Under the pieces are notes generated by a model. That model saw only the letters and a list, made by a program, of their open reading frames with translations, was not told the origin of the DNA and searched no databases. The position numbers and the translations under genes were made by a program. A stretch of DNA of 23,645 bases from positions 1 to 23,645 of IMG/VR virus record IMGVR_UViG_3300024520_000500. One strand, 5' to 3'. Of the stretch, positions 1 to 6,600 are shown piece after piece. The stretch comes from a virus. Each line of letters opens with the position of its first letter. The first letter of the stretch is position 1.

Positions 1-127
1 TCCGCCGGCGATAGTCTCGAGCGCGGCGCGAAAGTAATCACGCTCCGCGCGGTGGATCCTGCTGAATTCCTTTGTGCCGCCGAGCGCGAAATCGCAATCG
101 GCAAGACGCTCGCGCAGCCGTTGAGCG
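1..127. repeat. 127-bp exact direct repeat, left-edge copy
   Basis: Identical to 1910-2036. The copy begins at base 1 of the window, so the true repeat may extend further left. A further match, 126-158 to 2111-2144 with one base missing, follows directly. Relative to the internal region, the left copy has lost bases 2037-2110. The length of exactly 127 equals a common maximum de Bruijn k-mer, so an assembly origin must be considered. Confidence 0.9.
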
Positions 128-573
128 CGCCCGCCGCACAGTAGCACGGAGGTTGACCGCTCGTTCTCGGCTACTTGAGTTTCGATCAGCGTCACAAACA
201 TACGATGTCTGAGTGCGATTCCAAATGCATCATGGCGTCTGGCAAGCGCTTCCTCAGCTTTGTGCCAGTCAATCACTTCCGCGACGGTGCTTGGGTTTAC
301 CATCGTTGGATTATATTCGCCCTGCTCGTCGCCAATCCGCTGCACCAGCCGCTCGTTCTCGGCTTTGAGTTGGTCGCGCTCTTGTTTCCACCGCTCGGCC
401 TGTCTGATTGCCTCTTGCGTGTCATCGATCTCCTTGATCGTCTCGCCGACTTTACCTGCAATTGCCTCAAGCTCAAGCAGGCGGGCGGCGGCTTGGCTGA
501 ACCTGGCATCACGTTGTGGTGCTGCTTTGTTTTCCAACCACTGCGCCAGTTCTTCGGGGGTTTGGTCAGTCAT
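1..573 (-). CDS. Coiled-coil phage protein, C-terminus beyond the window edge (mosaic gene)
   Basis: Open from ATG 573 through 191 codons to the window edge with no stop, so the gene is partial. A strong AGGAGG lies 7 bases before the ATG, and the ATGA overlap with the upstream gene supports the start. Residues about 30-90 are Glu/Lys/Gln-rich with heptad-like spacing (LLELEAIAGKV, ERLVQRIGDEQ), suggesting a coiled coil. From about residue 139 the sequence is borrowed: a short CGGR piece matches the zinc-ribbon gene at 2067-2378, and residues 149-191 (AQRLRERLADCDFALGG onward) are identical to the middle of the 104-aa protein at 1760-2074. The gene therefore looks like a fusion of three segments. 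I do not recognise a function. The fusion could be real phage mosaicism or an assembly artefact; the N-terminal two thirds is secure as a coding region. Confidence 0.7.
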   Translation of the reverse strand, partial: MTDQTPEELAQWLENKAAPQRDARFSQAAARLLELEAIAGKVGETIKEIDDTQEAIRQAERWKQERDQLKAENERLVQRIGDEQGEYNPTMVNPSTVAEVIDWHKAEEALARRHDAFGIALRHRMFVTLIETQVAENERSTSVLLCGGRAQRLRERLADCDFALGGTKEFSRIHRAERDYFRAALETIAGG

Positions 574-764
574 CCGCTTTCCTCCTCGAATTGTCTGCGG
601 CGTAGTTCCGTTTGTGTCGGCTCTTTCGCTTTCAGGTATTCACCGATCCAGTAATCGATCTCGTTGCGCTGGCGTCGAAGCTTGCGAACGTAGAACGCAA
701 CAACGACCACCAGGACAAACACAAACCCGATCACGAACAGCGCGAAGTGTTTCAGCTCAATCAC
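570..764 (-). CDS. Small single-pass membrane protein
   Basis: A 64-aa protein from GTG 764. One long hydrophobic segment spans about residues 7-27 (FALFVIGFVFVLVVVVAFYV), followed by a basic VRKLRRQR stretch and a charged, helical C-terminal half. The positive-inside rule predicts the C-terminal part in the cytoplasm. The GTG overlaps the stop of the 24-aa gene upstream by 8 bases (GTGATTGA), and its own TGA overlaps the next ATG, so it sits in a translationally coupled chain. A longer form from GTG 824 is open but would cover the whole 24-aa gene. A holin or spanin component could have this shape, but there is no lysin nearby, so no function is assigned. Confidence 0.6.
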   Translation of the reverse strand: MIELKHFALFVIGFVFVLVVVVAFYVRKLRRQRNEIDYWIGEYLKAKEPTQTELRRRQFEEESG

Positions 765-831
765 GAGACACCAAACCGCAGCGACCTTTCGTGTGACCGG
801 TGTCGGTGAACTTCCAGCAGGCACACGTCAT
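757..831 (-). CDS. 24-aa Cys-containing micropeptide
   Basis: ATG 831 is preceded by GGAGG with 7-base spacing, one of the best ribosome-binding sites in this region. The peptide begins MTCACWKFTDTGHTKGRCG and has three Cys and one His, so metal binding is conceivable. It overlaps the end of the 90-aa gene upstream by 4 bases and the start of the membrane protein downstream by 8 bases. It may be a real micropeptide or a leader that delivers ribosomes to the membrane protein. Function unknown. Confidence 0.45.
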   Translation of the reverse strand: MTCACWKFTDTGHTKGRCGLVSRD

Positions 832-1100
832 GTCATCACCTCCTTCTCCCGCTCTTGCTCGAATTGGTTGGCGTCTGGGGATATTTTTAGTAAACGACAA
901 CCACAAGCGCACTGGGAGCCACCAAAAGGCACGGCCACTTCCGGCGAGTGACATATCCTGCATGGTCCCGTTGAATTGGGAACAATCGCGCCAATGCCCC
1001 AGCACGATTCACCTCGCCAATTTTGGCCGTGCGGGTCGTCACCATTGATAACCTGAACCAAGTCTCCCGTCGACAGTAGTATCCCGTTGCAATCTTTCAT
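828..1100 (-). CDS. 90-aa Cys-rich (zinc-ribbon-like) phage protein
   Basis: The start at ATG 1100 was chosen because AGAGGT lies 5 bases upstream; the open frame continues to 1244 but that part overlaps the Lar-like gene. The middle of the protein has a CRIC pair and, about 17 residues later, a CACGC cluster, the spacing of a small zinc ribbon. The N-terminal part (GDLVQVINGDDPHGQNWRG) looks like a small beta-barrel. It is one base downstream of the Lar-like gene and overlaps the 24-aa ORF by 4 bases. Zinc binding is inferred from the Cys pattern only. I do not recognise the family. Confidence 0.65.
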   Translation of the reverse strand: MKDCNGILLSTGDLVQVINGDDPHGQNWRGESCWGIGAIVPNSTGPCRICHSPEVAVPFGGSQCACGCRLLKISPDANQFEQEREKEVMT

Positions 1101-1101
1101 G

Positions 1102-1371
1102 TCAGACCTCTCTTTTTGGCCTACAGGATAGCACCGGCAATAGCCCTGATCGGATATCCCAGTCCCTCTCAGCGCGTTTCTGGTTGCCTGTAACGGGTCC
1201 ACGAGCGCCACAGGTGTTGCAGCGTATGTGGGCGAGTGGGGCAAGTCCTTCGGCCTCTATGGCCTCGAGGTTGGACTCGTCTCCACAAAAGGGGCAGGGC
1301 TGTTCCACAGTGAGCGTGCGGCTTAAAGCCGTGGCGCGCTCACCTGTCGGTTTGTCGTCAGGGTCAATCAC
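1102..1371 (-). CDS. Lar-like restriction-alleviation family zinc-ribbon protein
   Basis: The 89-aa protein starts at GTG 1371, with a full GGAGGT 5 bases upstream and an 8-base overlap (GTGATTGA) with the preceding stop. The core is CPFCG ... IRCNTCGARGPV ... A-ERDWDIR. This matches the small Lar-type family (Cys-Pro-x-Cys-Gly, about 20 residues, Cys-x-x-Cys-Gly-x-x-Gly-Pro, then an Ala and Trp near the end). Family knowledge: Lar proteins of Rac and related phages modulate host type I restriction-modification to protect unmodified phage DNA. Many phage proteins with this fold have not been tested, so the anti-restriction role here is inferred. Both CxxC pairs are intact. Confidence 0.65.
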   Translation of the reverse strand: MIDPDDKPTGERATALSRTLTVEQPCPFCGDESNLEAIEAEGLAPLAHIRCNTCGARGPVTGNQKRAERDWDIRSGLLPVLSCRPKREV

Positions 1372-1639
1372 CAGTTACCTCCTGATCCGAGCCCCGGCAT
1401 TCAAGATCGGAAACACGCACGCCGCGGCGAGTGCGCCCGTCGCCTGCGGGAAATGGCGGCGCGTGCTCATACCTTCGGCCTAAACATGGTCCCGGCGCCG
1501 CCGGATCCGTGCGTTGGCGGTTGTGGACACCGACCAGGTAGTGCGCGAGTTCTTCGTCGTCGAGTTCCATGAACCAGCGCCATTCCGTCGAATAGATGCA
1601 CAGCGGATCCCTGCGCGTGTGCTTTTTGATTGTTGCCAT
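1364..1639 (-). CDS. 91-aa phage protein of unknown function
   Basis: Starts at ATG 1639 with GGGAG about 10 bases upstream, just after the terminator hairpin. The N-terminal half (MATIKKHTRRDPLCIY ... WRWFMELDDEELAHYLVGVH) is amphipathic and looks like a folded helical region. The C-terminal half is Arg/Pro/Gly-rich and may be disordered. It overlaps the Lar-like gene by 8 bases. It is the first gene after the terminator, so its expression needs read-through or an unseen promoter. I do not recognise it. Confidence 0.55.
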   Translation of the reverse strand: MATIKKHTRRDPLCIYSTEWRWFMELDDEELAHYLVGVHNRQRTDPAAPGPCLGRRYEHAPPFPAGDGRTRRGVRVSDLECRGSDQEVTGD

Positions 1640-1655
1640 GCCTCAAAGTCTCCCG

Positions 1656-1691
1656 ATAAAAAGCGGGGGGGGCAGTTGCGAGTGCCCCCCC
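1656..1691 (-). terminator. Rho-independent terminator for the minus-strand operon
   Basis: A perfect 9-bp stem (plus-strand GGGGGGGCA at 1666-1674 with TGCCCCCCC at 1683-1691) encloses an 8-base loop. On the minus strand it is followed by CGCTTTTTAT, giving the U-tract of an intrinsic terminator. It lies 69 bases after the stop of the 104-aa gene at 1760, and so probably ends or weakens the main late transcript before the small accessory genes. Confidence 0.75.
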
Positions 1692-1759
1692 TAATCCAGC
1701 CAAGCAATTTATAAAACTCTTCGGCTTGCCGCTCCTTATGGCGCACCGAACATTGGTGC

Positions 1760-2074
1760 TCAGGTTTTCGGACGCAGCAATCGTCGGAATGCGGCGCCCC
1801 ATGTTCGATCGATCACGCGCGGCGGCGGCGGCGCCGGCGGGTTCGGGCGCGCGCGTTTGTCCATGGCGTCGAGCGCGGTTGTTGCGACGATCGCCGCTGT
1901 CGGTTCGGATCCGCCGGCGATAGTCTCGAGCGCGGCGCGAAAGTAATCACGCTCCGCGCGGTGGATCCTGCTGAATTCCTTTGTGCCGCCGAGCGCGAAA
2001 TCGCAATCGGCAAGACGCTCGCGCAGCCGTTGAGCGATCAAGCAGTCGGACGTCACTTGCCGCGGGTCAGCCAT
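1760..2074 (-). CDS. 104-aa phage protein of unknown function
   Basis: Starts at ATG 2074 in an 8-base overlap (ATGGCTGA) with the zinc-ribbon gene. Residues about 10-55 (LIAQRLRERLADCDFALGG, then a Glu/Arg-rich helix with RAERDYFRAAL) are predicted helical. The C-terminus has a proline run (PNPPAPPPPRV) and a basic tail. The DNA for residues about 13-54 (1910-2036) is repeated exactly at the left window edge inside another ORF. It is the last gene before the terminator. No family recognised. Confidence 0.6.
   Translation of the reverse strand: MADPRQVTSDCLIAQRLRERLADCDFALGGTKEFSRIHRAERDYFRAALETIAGGSEPTAAIVATTALDAMDKRARPNPPAPPPPRVIDRTWGAAFRRLLRPKT
1910..2036. repeat. 127-bp exact direct repeat, internal copy
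   Basis: By eye, base for base identical to positions 1-127, in the same orientation; identity stops at 2037 (A) versus 128 (C). It lies inside the 104-aa gene, and both copies are read in the same protein frame. Confidence 0.9.
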
Positions 2075-2378
2075 TAAACGCGCCGCACTCGCAGACCATG
2101 TCGTGACCGACGCGCCCGCCGCACAGGTAGCACGGAGGTTGACCAGGTGGCGTCGGCCAATTGTCCGCCAGTTCGAGTTGATCGGGTGCCGGTGGATCCG
2201 GTTGCGGCGTCGGCCAAGAATTCTCGAGCGGCGGTTCCGGATCGATCCGATCGGGCGGACACGACGGGCAGAACATGCGCCGGCGCGGCAGCGGTCGGAA
2301 CCAATCATTGCAGAACACACAACAGGCCGACATGCCTGCGCGCACGAGCTCGGTCACGACGTTGCTAGCCAGCGCCAT
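2067..2378 (-). CDS. Double zinc-ribbon-like phage protein (103 aa)
   Basis: Starts at ATG 2378 (GTG 2384 is also in frame). The protein has two Cys clusters: CCVFC ... MFCPSC near residues 20-40 and CYLCGG ... MVCECG near the C-terminus, joined by a Pro/Glu-rich linker (PEPPLENSWPTPQPDPPAPD). Each cluster has two Cys pairs, the pattern of a treble-clef or zinc ribbon, so it probably binds two zinc ions. It overlaps the following gene by 8 bases. Such small phage proteins often bind nucleic acid, but nothing here shows a target. Confidence 0.65.
   Translation of the reverse strand: MALASNVVTELVRAGMSACCVFCNDWFRPLPRRRMFCPSCPPDRIDPEPPLENSWPTPQPDPPAPDQLELADNWPTPPGQPPCYLCGGRVGHDMVCECGAFNG
2111..2144. 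repeat. 34-bp near-exact repeat of 126-158
   Basis: Bases 2111-2144 match 126-158 with a single missing G in the left copy (at 2126). In the left copy this piece directly follows the 127-bp repeat, whereas internally the two are 74 bp apart. Confidence 0.85.
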
Positions 2379-2439
2379 AGTCACCGCTTACGACTAGAAT
2401 CAGTAGGACAAACAGGGCAGCAGAGATTGCGTTTCGCAT
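2365..2439 (-). CDS. Possible 24-aa hydrophobic peptide
   Basis: ATG 2439 opens a 24-codon frame reading MRNAISAALFVLLILVVSG and ending at TAG 2365, overlapping the start of the zinc-ribbon gene by 14 bases. It has the form of a signal peptide or tiny membrane peptide. There is no good ribosome-binding site, so the call rests on composition and on its position at the head of the group. Confidence 0.3.
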   Translation of the reverse strand: MRNAISAALFVLLILVVSGDYGAG

Positions 2440-2525
2440 TGGATTGATAGAGCCTGCACGGATCTCGCGTCGGAATTTAACCGCCGCGGGTGTGCCTGGT
2501 CAACTTGTAAGGTGGGAGAAAAGCT
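2440..2525. promoter_or_regulatory. Divergent intergenic gap, likely to hold promoters
   Basis: This 86-bp stretch separates the minus-strand small genes from the plus-strand lipoprotein gene. GGGAG at 2514-2518 is the ribosome-binding site for GTG 2526. TTGATA at 2444-2449 resembles a -35 box, but I find no convincing -10 box at 17 bases. A promoter for the plus-strand gene is expected here from its isolation; the exact site is not identified. Confidence 0.3.
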
Positions 2526-2756
2526 GTGCAGAAATTGTGGATATTACGGGGAAAAGTGCGGGTTTGTGTGACGATTCTTGTTATTGCAGGAATGGTGCCA
2601 GCTGCAGTCGGTTGCAGCGGCGGGAAGCAAGTTCGGGCAGACACCTGGCGAACATACCAGGAAATATGCCAAACGGGCGTGGCGGCGTTTGCTGCAACGA
2701 CCTACGGAACGAAGCTCACTTGCTCCGACGGTGCCGTGTATTTTGTCTACAGCTAA
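2526..2756 (+). CDS. Small putative lipoprotein (76 aa), only plus-strand gene
   Basis: Starts at GTG 2526, with GGGAG 7 bases upstream. The N-terminus has basic residues, a hydrophobic core (VCVTILVIAGMVPAAV) and a lipobox-like A-V-G-C with Cys at about residue 30, followed by SGGK. This predicts lipidation by Lgt, cleavage by signal peptidase II and anchoring to a membrane. The mature part is about 47 aa with two more Cys (EICQTG, LTCSDG) that could form a disulfide. The -3 residue is Ala rather than Leu, slightly off consensus. It is oriented against all its neighbours and its stop overlaps the stop of the 85-aa minus-strand gene by 2 bases. This resembles a separately expressed cargo (moron-type) gene. 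Superinfection exclusion is one possible role, not shown. Confidence 0.65.
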   Translation: MQKLWILRGKVRVCVTILVIAGMVPAAVGCSGGKQVRADTWRTYQEICQTGVAAFAATTYGTKLTCSDGAVYFVYS

Positions 2757-3010
2757 GTCGGGTCGACGTCCGTATATTCTACGGCCGGCGGTTTCACCCA
2801 AACTTGCATGATCTCGACGCCGCGGCCGCCGTCGTCGCGGCGGTCGCTTAGTTCGTTTTTGTAGGTAACGCGCCAATACGTGTCATCTGCTCGCCTGTAG
2901 TAAATCTCGTGTACGTGCCGTGCCGTTGGCTCTATCGGCGCGCGGTCGGTGCGCTCGCGCAGTTCGACGGCAGTTTTGCCAAGCAGCTCGTCGATCGTTG
3001 GTTTCGCCAT
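2753..3010 (-). CDS. 85-aa phage protein of unknown function
   Basis: Starts at ATG 3010, 3 bases after the stop of the fibre-like gene. The N-terminal segment (MAKPTIDELLGKTAVELRER) is helical and the rest is charged with aromatic residues (HEIYYRRADDTYWRVTY), ending in a beta-rich segment (VEIMQVWVKPPAVEYTD). It is the last gene of the tail block and converges on the plus-strand lipoprotein gene. It could be a small fibre-associated or chaperone protein by position; no family is recognised. Confidence 0.6.
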   Translation of the reverse strand: MAKPTIDELLGKTAVELRERTDRAPIEPTARHVHEIYYRRADDTYWRVTYKNELSDRRDDGGRGVEIMQVWVKPPAVEYTDVDPT

Positions 3011-3013
3011 AAT

Positions 3014-3391
3014 CTATTGCCTGCCCTGGTCGGCGTAAAACGCCAGACCGTCGAGGAATACGATACCTGTCGTCGTGCTCCATGCGCCAGTTAAGGTTGT
3101 TTGAAAATTCACACCGCCGTTTGTTTCGATGTATATCCGCGCGATTGTGTAGTTCGTACCGTCGAAGCACATGACAGCGGGACTGATTTCCGCGGTCGGG
3201 CGGAATCCGGCGTCGAGCACAAAAATTTCTGACGCCGGCGCTGCGCCGTTTTCAACTAACCCCTTGAGCAGCACGAGCCCGTCAGGATTCTTGCGATAGC
3301 CGGCCGTCGTCCATGTGGCGGAGTCGTTGTAATTTATCCATGTTCCCGACAGCGTCGGCGCTATCCATGGGCTAGCAATACTATCAGGCAT
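3014..3391 (-). CDS. Tail fibre or receptor-binding-type protein (125 aa)
   Basis: ATG 3391 overlaps the preceding stop by 8 bases (ATGCCTGA). The middle reads GYRKNPDGLVLLKGLVENG followed by EIFVLDAGFRPTAE. This 'G-Y-R-K-x-P-x-G-x-V-x-L-x-G-x-V ... L-x-x-G-F-R-P' pattern is typical of C-terminal head domains of phage fibre and receptor-binding proteins. The protein is beta-rich and begins with SPWIAPTLSGTWINY, also common in these domains. It probably sits as a small separate fibre or tip piece at the distal tail. The exact partner and receptor are unknown. Confidence 0.6.
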   Translation of the reverse strand: MPDSIASPWIAPTLSGTWINYNDSATWTTAGYRKNPDGLVLLKGLVENGAAPASEIFVLDAGFRPTAEISPAVMCFDGTNYTIARIYIETNGGVNFQTTLTGAWSTTTGIVFLDGLAFYADQGRQ

Positions 3392-3686
3392 TTTTGCGCG
3401 CCCCGATCACGATCAATTCGACGGGCGGCGGTGCATCATCGAGCGCTTTTAGCGCGATCCTCACTTTGGGCGGGCGACCGTCGACACGGTGCAACAGATA
3501 CATGCTTAATTTTGTAAGCGCCTTTATCTGCGCGATCGCCGCCGGCAAATCCTGCACGCTTTCGTCGACCCATGCGTCGAGCTCCGCTTGCGTCATGTTC
3601 CGCAATTGATCCACCGTCGGTGATCGCTTCGTCGCCTGCCAACCGTCGTATTCGGCCGAGCACATTTGGATCAGATCGAGTCCCAT
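3384..3686 (-). CDS. 100-aa tail-tip-associated protein of unknown function
   Basis: ATG 3686 has AGAGG about 8 bases upstream; a TTG at 3689 is also in frame. The protein is mostly helical (DQLRNMTQAELDAWVDESV, then QIKALTKLSMYLLHRVD) with a short beta-like C-terminus. Its position between the long tail-tip protein and the fibre-like gene suggests a tail assembly or fibre chaperone role. I do not recognise a family. Confidence 0.55.
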   Translation of the reverse strand: MGLDLIQMCSAEYDGWQATKRSPTVDQLRNMTQAELDAWVDESVQDLPAAIAQIKALTKLSMYLLHRVDGRPPKVRIALKALDDAPPPVELIVIGARKNA

Positions 3687-3689
3687 CAA

Positions 3690-6600
3690 TTATGCCTCTA
3701 GGATATTAACTGCTTCGAACCAGTAGACGCCGCCGCCAAGTGACGAACCGCCGACCGAGCCGACGATCAATGTGTCGTGACTCATGGCAACGGAACTGCC
3801 GAAAAGTTGATTGGCGAACGGCTCGAGCGTTTCGATTGCTTGGATCAGCGTCCATACTTCGCTATCCGTTTGTCTATCCCAGATTTGCACCTGCCCGACG
3901 TTTGCATGGTCTGCACTGTGCCAATCAGACGCGCCCGCGGCGATGCGCGTAGGTGCGTCGCCTGGTCCGAATGCCAGACTTTTGCCGAATTGTGTCGGGT
4001 TGGAAACGTCCTGAAATTCGATCGTCTGCTGCAACGTCCAAGTGTCCGTCGTTGTTTCTTTCAGGATATGCACGCCGCCCTCAGTCGGCGTTGACGGGTG
4101 ATTTGGCGATGCCACAGCGATATACGTGCCGTCGTCGCTGATCGTCAAAGCGTCGCGGGTCGTCAGACTCAACCCTGCCTCGGGTACGTCAAAAGTGTCA
4201 CGCTCGGTAAACGCCGTGCCGGTGTCGCGATAGATATACACTCGCCCATCCGTGCCTAGGCCGAAATCTGTCGCGAGCACGGCGAGCGTCGAACCGTCAG
4301 CGGAAAAGCGCACGACGTGGCCGAAATAACGCTGCCCCGATGCCGGCCCGTTGATCGGTGCCGGCGACGCGCCATAAGGTGCCCAAGCCGTGCCGGTGCG
4401 TTTGTAGATGTGAATGCGCCCGTCGTTCGCGGCACCGTTGTTGTATCGCGATGCACCGACGCAGGCAAAAATCCCATCGTCCTTATTGATAGCAACCGAT
4501 TCGCCGCGACCCTCACCGGCTGATCCGGCGACGTTGTGTTCGATGGTGAAAACGCCATCCAAAAAACTATAGATAACGTGCCTGCCCGATGCGGCGCCGT
4601 TTTCAGTGTCTGCCCAGTCACCGACCATAAAGCGCTGGCCGTTCTGGGCGATACTTACGGCGTGCCCCCAATTGCCCGCCGTCGTGGCGGGACTGAGAAT
4701 TGTCTCGTTGACGACTTCCCATATCCCGCGTTTTTTCATTAGGTTTACTTTCAGACCATCGGCGCCGGTAGGTGCGCCAGCGATGCAGAACAAACCCGAG
4801 CGCGCCATATCTACGCCTAGACCATAATTCGAACCACCGGGGCCCTGGTTGTATTGGAGCTGCTTGAACAGCCCGCGCGCAGAATAGCCAATGATTTGAT
4901 TGCCAGCGATCGACCACTCGGAATCGCCGCCGTTATTTACCGACAGTATCCTCAATCGAGATTCCCATTCTTCGCCTTCGGATATATTGATTGAGACCTC
5001 GTCGACCGTGGAATCGCTAACGATCGCGACCGTGCGCCACGCTGCCGCCGACGTCCGGCGCGCCTGTATTTCGTACGCGCTGAATGCTGCGTCCGTTGTC
5101 ACCGTCCACGAAATAGTAGCGCTAGCGATCAGATTGCCGATTGCCGGGCCGACTGCCTGCAGTTCAGACGTTTTCGTGATCGTCGGCGCCGACGGCGTCG
5201 CGATCTGCACGATGCCGATCACTTCCTCCTCGACGCCGATCGGTTCCGGAATAAACTGGATTTTTGTCTGCGCATTTATCTGCGTGTGCGCCTGCGTGCC
5301 GAAATACCACGACGACCGATCCGGGATCTCGTCGAGTAGCCAACCGAGCAGATCGGATCCGGTCGTGCGCTCGTCACGCGTGCCGCGGATAACGCTCGCA
5401 CCGTGGCTCGCGGTGCGCCGGGCGACTGCGTTCGGCGGCGTGCTGTCGCCGTCGAGCAGCAGAACAAATCCACCGGGTGCGCCGCCGCCGCCATCGCCCG
5501 CCCAGTAATTATCGCCGCGTGAAACACTCGCTTGTCCGGCGGATCCGTTGGCGCCGCTGGTATCGATATCGGCGCTCGCACCGAAAGACATTCCGCGCGC
5601 GATGATAAGCAGACCCGCCCCACCGTCGCCGCCGGCGCCGCCGTTCGCGTTTAGTGTCGATCCATAGTCGCCGGTGCCGATCCCGCCGGGCCCGCCGGAT
5701 CCGGTCAGCTTGGTCGGCAATCCGGTCAGCGACGTTCCGGCGGCGTTGATTGTGAGCGCGAACTCGGGCAGTGCGCCGAGCGCCGGCGCATAAGACCAGG
5801 CAACGCCGGGGTTCGGTTCCTTTTCGCCGATGAACTGCGTCGACTGCGACAGATTTGTGTGCCGCAGTCCGCCACCAGCAGACGGCGAGCCGACATAACC
5901 GACGACGCCCTGCGTCGCGTTGTTGGTGTACAGCGTTTGCCCGTTGCCGCCGTTCTCACCGCGCCCGACGCCGTCAAACGAGCCCAGCTGCGTGAAAAAC
6001 CCGCGCACGAAAATGCGCACCGTTCCATTGATCGTGATCGTCACGCCCGAATTCAGCTGCAAATTGCCGAGATAAAAATAGTCGCCGGCGGTGAGGTTGC
6101 CATTGCTGATAATGTTGCCGCCGCTGATATTTAGCGGCACGTCGAGATCGGTCGCGCCTTGCGACGTGTACCACGTGTTTGCCAGGTGGGACGCGGCGAC
6201 GCTTTCAGTGATCGCGCCCGCGGCCTGCGAGGATCCGAACAATGTCAGATTGACCGCACCCGTCACCCAATCCGTCGACGACTTTTGCACTTCGAACGAT
6301 CGATCGAGCCCGGTTCCGGTGTGTATGTCGCGGATCTGCGAAAGATTTACGCGAACAATGTCGCCGACCTCGAGCACGTTGAACCGGTGAAAGACGCGCA
6401 GCGTCAGCCGCAGCGGCGGGCCCGCGTGGCGCGATCGGAACGTGTCGAAGTGTGTGCGCAGGTTCTCGTCGTTGTTGACTGCGGTCGCGACGCCGCGGAA
6501 AACGAAACGTTTGGTATTCGCCTTACCCCAGATCGCAATTGAGTCCGTGTCGATTAGCACATTCGATTTCGTGTACTGGTCGTCCTTGGCCTTCTCGAGG

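Noticed and set aside
1467-1802. Minus-strand ORFs of 88 and 111 codons over the terminator
   Set aside because: They run through the terminator hairpin, lack ribosome-binding sites and overlap the better-supported 91-aa gene.
4900-5508. A 202-codon plus-strand open frame
   Set aside because: Lies antisense within the large tail-tip gene and shows Ser/Pro/Ala-rich random composition.
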